Of a stretch of 42,217 nucleotides of DNA, positions 38,650 through 42,217 are shown one piece after another (position 1 is the first letter of the stretch; the number at the start of each line of letters is the position of its first letter). Below the pieces are notes generated by a model. It ran no database searches, was not told the DNA's origin, and saw only the letters and a list, made by a program, of their open reading frames with translations. Made by a program: the position numbers and the translations under genes. The stretch is from Arthrobacter_J sp038199985 (GTDB lineage: Bacteria > Actinomycetota > Actinomycetes > Actinomycetales > Micrococcaceae): positions 1 to 42,217 of the forward strand of contig JBBPYK010000136.1 in assembly GCA_038199985.1 (NCBI GenBank), given 5' to 3'.

Positions 38650-40059
38650 CTATCTCCCTACTATTCCCGTGCGGTTTATCAGCGTATCGAGCATTGCATC
38701 GATCGCCGTCATGACCCGCGCGGCGCCCTGGTAGGCGTGCTGGTACGCCAGAAGTTGTACATTCTCTTCGTCCAGATCCACGGTGGCATTGGACAGTTGC
38801 GCGTTCGCTGCTGCGTTTGCGCTGATGTCCGCGATGGTGGCTTGCTGAATCTCGGTTTTGGTACGGACCGCAGTGGAGGTGACAAAGCCTGCCCACACGT
38901 CATCCGGGGATCCAGGCCTGCCCCCGATCTGCGAGATAGCGTCCGCCAGATTGCCGTTGACGCCGCCAGCGGATGCCAGCGACGATGCAATGCCACTTCC
39001 GTCCACGGGGACAACTTTGAGGCTCGACGCCGGATTGCCCGGCGCGAAGCTGAAGAAATCCAGTCCGGTCGTTCCGTCGGCGGTGCTGCCTGTGCGGTGA
39101 AGTGTATTCACCTGGGTGGCTAATTCGGTGGCCAGACGGTCATAGTTTGCTGCTGCGTCTGCCAATTCCCCGCCGCTACCTGCGGGAGCAAGCATGGACA
39201 GCGCCCCAGCGAGCTCGCCGCCGTCGAGCGTTGCCGCGTCCCCGGGACGGTGCTGCCACTCAAGACGTACGACGTCGGCTGCCGAAGCATCGAGGCTGGT
39301 GGCACCGGCAAGGGAGATCGGACGGTGCGTTCCGCTGGTGACGATAGCGTTGCCGCCGATGGTGACGTCGATGGTGCCGTCGTCGTTGTTTCTGGTTCTG
39401 CTGCCCGTCAGCGCGGCGATGGTGGTGGTGAGCAGCGAACGCTGATCGATGAGCTCATTGGCGGATCCGCCAGCAGCGAGCTGCGAGCGGATTTTGTTAT
39501 TCAGATCTGCGACCGCCGAAGCGGCACCGTTCAACTCAGTGACCATTGACTCAGCCTGAGAGCGAAGAGAAGACCACTGACCCTCGACAGCCCCACGACC
39601 TTGACTGATCCCAGATGCGAGGGCGTTGGCCTCGGCGAGCAGAACTTTCTGCACGGCAGGCTCAGCAGGTTCGTTGGCGGCGTCCTGCCAAGCGGCCCAG
39701 AAGTCCTGGAACCTTGCGGACAGCCCATTTTCGCCAGGTTCGCGGAAGGACGCTTCCATCGTTGCCAACGTGTTGGCGCGGACTGTGGAGTAGCCGGCCG
39801 CAGCCGCCGTCGTGCGTACCCGGTTGTCCAGGTGGATATCGCCCAACCGCTGGACGCCGTCGGTAAAGACTCCCTGCCCGGGACGAGCGCCAGTGGTGAA
39901 TATCCCATTGTTCAGTGGCGCTGCCGCTGACGTGGAGATGCGCTGACGAGTGTAGCCCTCGGTGTTGGCGTTGATGATGTTCTGGCCAACAACATTAAGG
40001 CCCTGGCGGGCTGCTACGAGCCCGGTGTACGCGGCATTCAATCCGCTGAAAGTGCTCAT
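38650..40059 (-). CDS. flgK: Flagellar hook-associated protein 1 (FlgK)
   Basis: FlgK is the first hook-filament junction protein. The 469-residue protein has the signature FSGLNAAYTGLVAARQGLNVVGQNIINANTEGYTRQR at the N-terminus and the flagellar C-terminal VQLLAYQHAYQGAARVMTAIDAMLDTLIN. GAGAAG lies before the ATG, 10 bp after the flgN stop. Confidence 0.96.
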   Translation of the reverse strand: MSTFSGLNAAYTGLVAARQGLNVVGQNIINANTEGYTRQRISTSAAAPLNNGIFTTGARPGQGVFTDGVQRLGDIHLDNRVRTTAAAAGYSTVRANTLATMEASFREPGENGLSARFQDFWAAWQDAANEPAEPAVQKVLLAEANALASGISQGRGAVEGQWSSLRSQAESMVTELNGAASAVADLNNKIRSQLAAGGSANELIDQRSLLTTTIAALTGSRTRNNDDGTIDVTIGGNAIVTSGTHRPISLAGATSLDASAADVVRLEWQHRPGDAATLDGGELAGALSMLAPAGSGGELADAAANYDRLATELATQVNTLHRTGSTADGTTGLDFFSFAPGNPASSLKVVPVDGSGIASSLASAGGVNGNLADAISQIGGRPGSPDDVWAGFVTSTAVRTKTEIQQATIADISANAAANAQLSNATVDLDEENVQLLAYQHAYQGAARVMTAIDAMLDTLINRTGIVGR

Positions 40060-40069
40060 TGTCTACTTC

Positions 40070-40555
40070 TCACAAGTCCTTGTCCAGCATGTGCCATATG
40101 TCTGAAGTGGCGGTCGATGTTCCGCGCGAACCGTAGGTACCGGCGTCGGACTCCAATGTTGCCAGAGTTTCCTGAGTGGAGCGCGAGGCCGCCCGCAAGT
40201 ACTGTTCGTTGGTCTCGCGGAGCTCACGGATCTTGGTGGTGGATTCCGTCATCGCTTTGAGATGGGCGGCGAAGATGCTGCTCCACGGTCCAGGAGGGGC
40301 GTCGCCGGCCAACTGGCGCAGTGTTGCCTCCTCCGGTGTTCCCCACTCTGCTGCAACGGAGCCCACTTCGACGGTTCGGGCAAGCCCGGCCGCGCGCAGG
40401 CGTTCAAGTACCTGCTCTACCTCGCGAGTAGCGTGCTGAAGCCAACGCGTTTTGCCGGAGGTCAGGATGAGTTGCTCTTCTTCAAGCTTGAATATCAGGA
40501 GCTCGAGCAGCTCCCGCTCTTTCCACAGCAGGGCTGATAGCTCTTCTGCACCCAT
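40070..40555 (-). CDS. flgN: FlgN-like flagellar export chaperone
   Basis: FlgN-type chaperones deliver FlgK and FlgL to the flagellar export gate. The 161-residue, strongly helical protein has EELSALLWKERELLELLIFKLEEEQLIL and WLQHATREVEQVLERLR at the N-terminus and a helical C-terminus (RELRETNEQYLRAASRSTQETLATLE), and its operon with flgK and flgL supports the role. The ATG at 40555 has GGAGGT 6 nt upstream and is preferred to one at 40582. A sigma-28-type promoter lies 56 bp before it. Confidence 0.85.
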   Translation of the reverse strand: MGAEELSALLWKERELLELLIFKLEEEQLILTSGKTRWLQHATREVEQVLERLRAAGLARTVEVGSVAAEWGTPEEATLRQLAGDAPPGPWSSIFAAHLKAMTESTTKIRELRETNEQYLRAASRSTQETLATLESDAGTYGSRGTSTATSDIWHMLDKDL

Positions 40556-40610
40556 GCCATTACCTCCGGTTGTCATAGGCATCTCAACGAAGCCCCTCTT
40601 GTAATTATTC

Positions 40611-40638
40611 CTATCGGCATTGCGTATCTCAATGTTAG
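40611..40638 (-). promoter_or_regulatory. Sigma-28-type promoter of flgN-flgK-flgL-fliW
   Basis: On the minus strand TAAC (40634-40637), a 15-bp spacer and GCCGATAG (40611-40618) match the FliA/SigD consensus TAAA-N15-GCCGATAA at nearly every position and in spacing. The flagellin promoter shares TAAC, the 15-bp spacer and a GYCGATAG box. Confidence 0.8.
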
Positions 40639-40654
40639 TGATATTGTTCTTCCA

Positions 40655-40677
40655 GTCGGTGGCAAACTTTCACCGAC
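40655..40677. promoter_or_regulatory. Inverted repeat between flgN promoter and sigma gene
   Basis: GTCGGTG-N9-CACCGAC is a perfect 7-bp inverted repeat upstream of the sigma factor gene. It could be an operator for flagellar master control or a hairpin. Its ligand is unknown. No sigma-28 box is seen on the plus strand for the sigma gene itself. Confidence 0.4.
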
Positions 40678-40772
40678 TCGCGCTGGGGAGCTGCGGTTAT
40701 ATGGTCGGATATTACTGCCTTTAAAAGGTTTCCCTGTGCGTTACTAATTGAGTAGCGGTTGGGGAACTCGCA

Positions 40773-41588
40773 ATGAATCGTGTCGAACGTAATGCGCTCG
40801 TCGTCGAAAACCTACCTCTGGTAGGTTACCTCGTGTCAGAACTGTGCGCTAAGGCCACACACCTGTCCCGAGATGATCTGGGGTCTGTTGGCGCCTTAGC
40901 TCTTATATCTTCTGCGGAATCCTTTGATTCCACCCTTGGAGTCCCGTTCGGGGCCTACGCCCGGCGTCGTATCGCCGGCGCTTTTGCGGATGAGCTCCGT
41001 GCCAACGACTGGGCCCCGCGCTCAGCTCGCAAGCGCATCAAAGAAACACTTGCTGTCCAGGAGACCCTTACCGGAGCCCTGAAGCGAAACCCAAGTACGC
41101 GCGAACTTGCTGCTGCTATGGGCGTTGACAAGGCGACGGCGGATGCCGCCCTCACGGATGCGGCGCGGACTGTCGCGCCCCTTGATGACGCAATGTCCGA
41201 GGTGCTCGCTTCCCGGACGGAGTCGCCGGAAGCAGAGCTGCTGGTCACTGAACGAATCGGGTTTGTGCGCTCCGCTGTGGATGTTCTGCCGGAAAAGATG
41301 CGCTACATCATCGAGCAGATCTACTTCGAGGACCGCAGCGTGAAAGATCTGGCTGAAGAGCTGGGCGCCACTCACTCTGCGGTATCCCAGCAGCGCTCCG
41401 AAGCTATCCGCCTTCTCCGCGACGGCATGGAAACCCATTACTCGGACGACGCGACTTCCACCTACATGCCCCAGTCCAGGATCTCGACGAATCGACGGAC
41501 TGCGTACCTGGCCACTCTTGCCGAGGAGACCTGCGGTGGACTGACCCGCACGGTGCGTTTGCTGGACCCCGTGAAACTAGCGGTTTAG
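40773..41588 (+). CDS. fliA: RNA polymerase sigma factor of the FliA/WhiG group
   Basis: A 271-residue sigma-28-type factor that should recognise the TAAC-N15-GYCGATAG promoters beside it. Region 2 is visible (DDLGSVGALALISSAESFDSTLGVPFGAYARRRIAGAFADEL), region 3 includes TRELAAAMGVDKATADAAL, and region 4 has RSVKDLAEELGATHSAVSQQRSEAIRLL. A tail of about 43 residues follows region 4. A weak GGGGAA precedes the ATG. Its position between two promoters of its class supports the assignment. Confidence 0.9.
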   Translation: MNRVERNALVVENLPLVGYLVSELCAKATHLSRDDLGSVGALALISSAESFDSTLGVPFGAYARRRIAGAFADELRANDWAPRSARKRIKETLAVQETLTGALKRNPSTRELAAAMGVDKATADAALTDAARTVAPLDDAMSEVLASRTESPEAELLVTERIGFVRSAVDVLPEKMRYIIEQIYFEDRSVKDLAEELGATHSAVSQQRSEAIRLLRDGMETHYSDDATSTYMPQSRISTNRRTAYLATLAEETCGGLTRTVRLLDPVKLAV

Positions 41589-41611
41589 TAGTACCCCACA
41601 AGCTACAGATT

Positions 41612-41648
41612 GCGGATCCCCACCGTTCGGGGGGTCCGCTTTCTGTTT
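41612..41648 (+). terminator. Terminator of the sigma factor gene
   Basis: GCGGATCCCC and GGGGGGTCCGC form a hairpin (stem about 10 bp with one slip) followed by TTTCTGTTT, 23 bp after the stop. Confidence 0.8.
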
Positions 41649-41690
41649 AACGGACCCCTCCTCTTTAACGCGCTCCTCCTCACGCAGAAA

Positions 41691-41746
41691 CGTGGTGGAG
41701 GCGCACGTGCGTGGTGGGGCAACCACGTGTCTGCACCTCCGCCACG
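41691..41746. repeat. Large intergenic palindrome, family A copy 2
   Basis: An imperfect stem with CGTGG at 41691-41695 and 41710-41714 and CCACG at 41723-41727 and 41742-41746, all pairs 19 nt apart. The outer part AGGCGCA / TGCACCTCCGCCACG aligns with copy 1. The core span is 56 bp, equal to copy 1. It lies between the sigma gene and the flagellin promoter, in co-directional, not convergent, genes. Confidence 0.75.
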
Positions 41747-41808
41747 CGTTTGATGGGAAGGGGAAGTGGCCGCGCCGCGAAATTTTCCAAGAAACTTTTT
41801 TGATACTT

Positions 41809-41836
41809 CTAACGTCGGGCTGGGGGGGGTCGATAG
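41809..41836 (+). promoter_or_regulatory. Sigma-28-type promoter of the flagellin gene
   Basis: TAAC (41810-41813), a 15-bp spacer and GTCGATAG (41829-41836). The preceding base is C in both this and the flgN promoter. The spacer ends in a run of eight G. Predicted start is near 41844. Confidence 0.75.
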
Positions 41837-41848
41837 CTTGTGGTGTCG

Positions 41849-41862
41849 GCCCATGGATGGGC
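41849..41862 (+). promoter_or_regulatory. Leader hairpin with GGA at its tip (CsrA-site candidate)
   Basis: GCCCAT-GG-ATGGGC folds near the predicted 5' end of the flagellin mRNA, exposing AUGGAU in the tip. A second GGA is in the ribosome site ACGGAGGA (41883-41890). CsrA binds such paired GGA sites to block translation. Confidence 0.5.
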
Positions 41863-41897
41863 TGAAGAATTTTGACCCACTCACGGAGGAATACATC

Positions 41898-42217
41898 ATG
41901 GGTTTCGCAATCAATACCAACGTTTCGTCAATGAACGCTTACCGCAACTTGTCGATGACGCAGAATGACATGTCCAAGTCGCTGGAGAAGCTTTCCAGTG
42001 GTCTGCGCATCAACCGTGCTGCTGATGATGCTGCTGGTTTGGCTTTGGCTGAAGGCCTGAAGTCTCAGGTTGGCGGTCTCACTGTTGCATCTCGTAACGC
42101 CCAGGATGGTGTGGGTGTTATTCAGACTGCTGAAGGTGCGCTGACTGAGGTTCACTCGATTCTGCAGCGTGTTCGTGACCTGGCTGTTCAGGCCGGTAAC
42201 GACTCCAACAACGCTGA
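41898..42217 (+). CDS. fliC: Flagellin (5' part, runs off the window)
   Basis: The filament protein. The first 106 residues are visible and match the flagellin N-terminal D0/D1 region: MGFAINTNVSSMNAYRNL, SLEKLSSGLRINRAADDAAG, AEGLKSQVGGL, SRNAQDGVGVIQTAEGAL, ILQRVRDLAVQAGN. Export is by the flagellar type III system. ACGGAGGA precedes the ATG at 8 nt. A sigma-28-type promoter and a CsrA-like hairpin lie upstream. T-rich codon third positions (GCT, GGT, CGT) mark a highly expressed gene. Confidence 0.98.
   Translation, partial: MGFAINTNVSSMNAYRNLSMTQNDMSKSLEKLSSGLRINRAADDAAGLALAEGLKSQVGGLTVASRNAQDGVGVIQTAEGALTEVHSILQRVRDLAVQAGNDSNNA

Noticed and set aside
40678..40772. Sigma-28-type promoter for the sigma gene itself
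   Set aside because: No CGATA box occurs on the plus strand in this gap, so autoregulation by the same promoter class is not supported.
1..42217. CRISPR arrays, prophage or toxin-antitoxin genes
   Set aside because: No direct repeat-spacer array, phage structural or integrase gene, or toxin-antitoxin pair was recognised; the only mobile remnant is the IS at the left edge.

Overview
Organism and setting. The window reads as chromosome of a high-GC, motile member of the Actinomycetota, most likely Micrococcaceae (Arthrobacter or a close relative). The reasons are a GTP-type PEP carboxykinase, an NsrR with the Streptomyces ligand pattern, a septum-formation-type lipoprotein, a RecQ with an extra C-terminal phosphoribosyltransferase-like end, many starts with no Shine-Dalgarno but a TANNNT hexamer 6-7 nt upstream (leaderless transcripts), and flagellar genes of the FliW / FlgN / FliA-WhiG type. 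The genus is inferred from remembered similarity; no search was run.

Layout. 1-850: tail of a frameshifted IS3-family transposase, a terminator and tRNA-Ser(CGA). 0.9-3.7 kb: FMN-binding stress protein, tadA, upp and a receiver-less OmpR-type regulator with a long leader. 3.7-8.3 kb: flavoprotein disulfide reductase, SixA-type phosphatase, a block of stacked hairpins, tRNA-Arg(ACG) and pckG. 8.3-12.3 kb: hmp under nsrR, a conserved unknown, phosphomannomutase/phosphoglucomutase and a truncated YbaK gene. 12.3-20.7 kb: recQ, aldo/keto reductase, small membrane protein, tRNA-Ser(GCT), an S9 peptidase and a divergent FAD/NAD(P)-binding protein. 20.7-26.2 kb: a 1494-residue secreted nuclease/5'-nucleotidase behind a probable PHO box, a lipoprotein and tRNA-Ser(TGA). 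26.2-31.4 kb: quinone oxidoreductase, then a PadR - ABC ATPase - FtsX permease operon. 31.4-35.1 kb: a two-gene ABC-2 exporter divergent from its histidine kinase/response regulator pair. 35.1-37.3 kb: channel-like membrane protein, unknown gene, second aldo/keto reductase. 37.4-42.2 kb: flagellar block flgN-flgK-flgL-fliW (minus strand), divergent fliA-like sigma factor, and the 5' part of fliC.

How parts fit together. The flagellar block is a coherent circuit. The sigma gene lies between two promoters that share a sigma-28-type signature (TAAC-N15-GYCGATAG), one for flgN-flgK-flgL-fliW and one for flagellin. The flagellin leader has a small hairpin with GGA at its tip upstream of a GGAGGA ribosome site, the layout expected of CsrA control, and fliW (the CsrA antagonist) is present. 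The nuclease/5'-nucleotidase has three contiguous 11-nt direct repeats upstream that look like a PHO box, which fits phosphate scavenging.

Most unusual signal. Four large intergenic palindromes of two sequence families (A: 8221-8278 and 41691-41746; B: 20654-20727 and 37280-37363) share one architecture: each arm carries two copies of a sub-motif exactly 19 nt apart, and the core spans 56 bp in both A copies and 64 bp in both B copies. Three of the four sit between convergent genes, and one supplies the last codons of a flavoprotein gene. I know of no named element that matches them.
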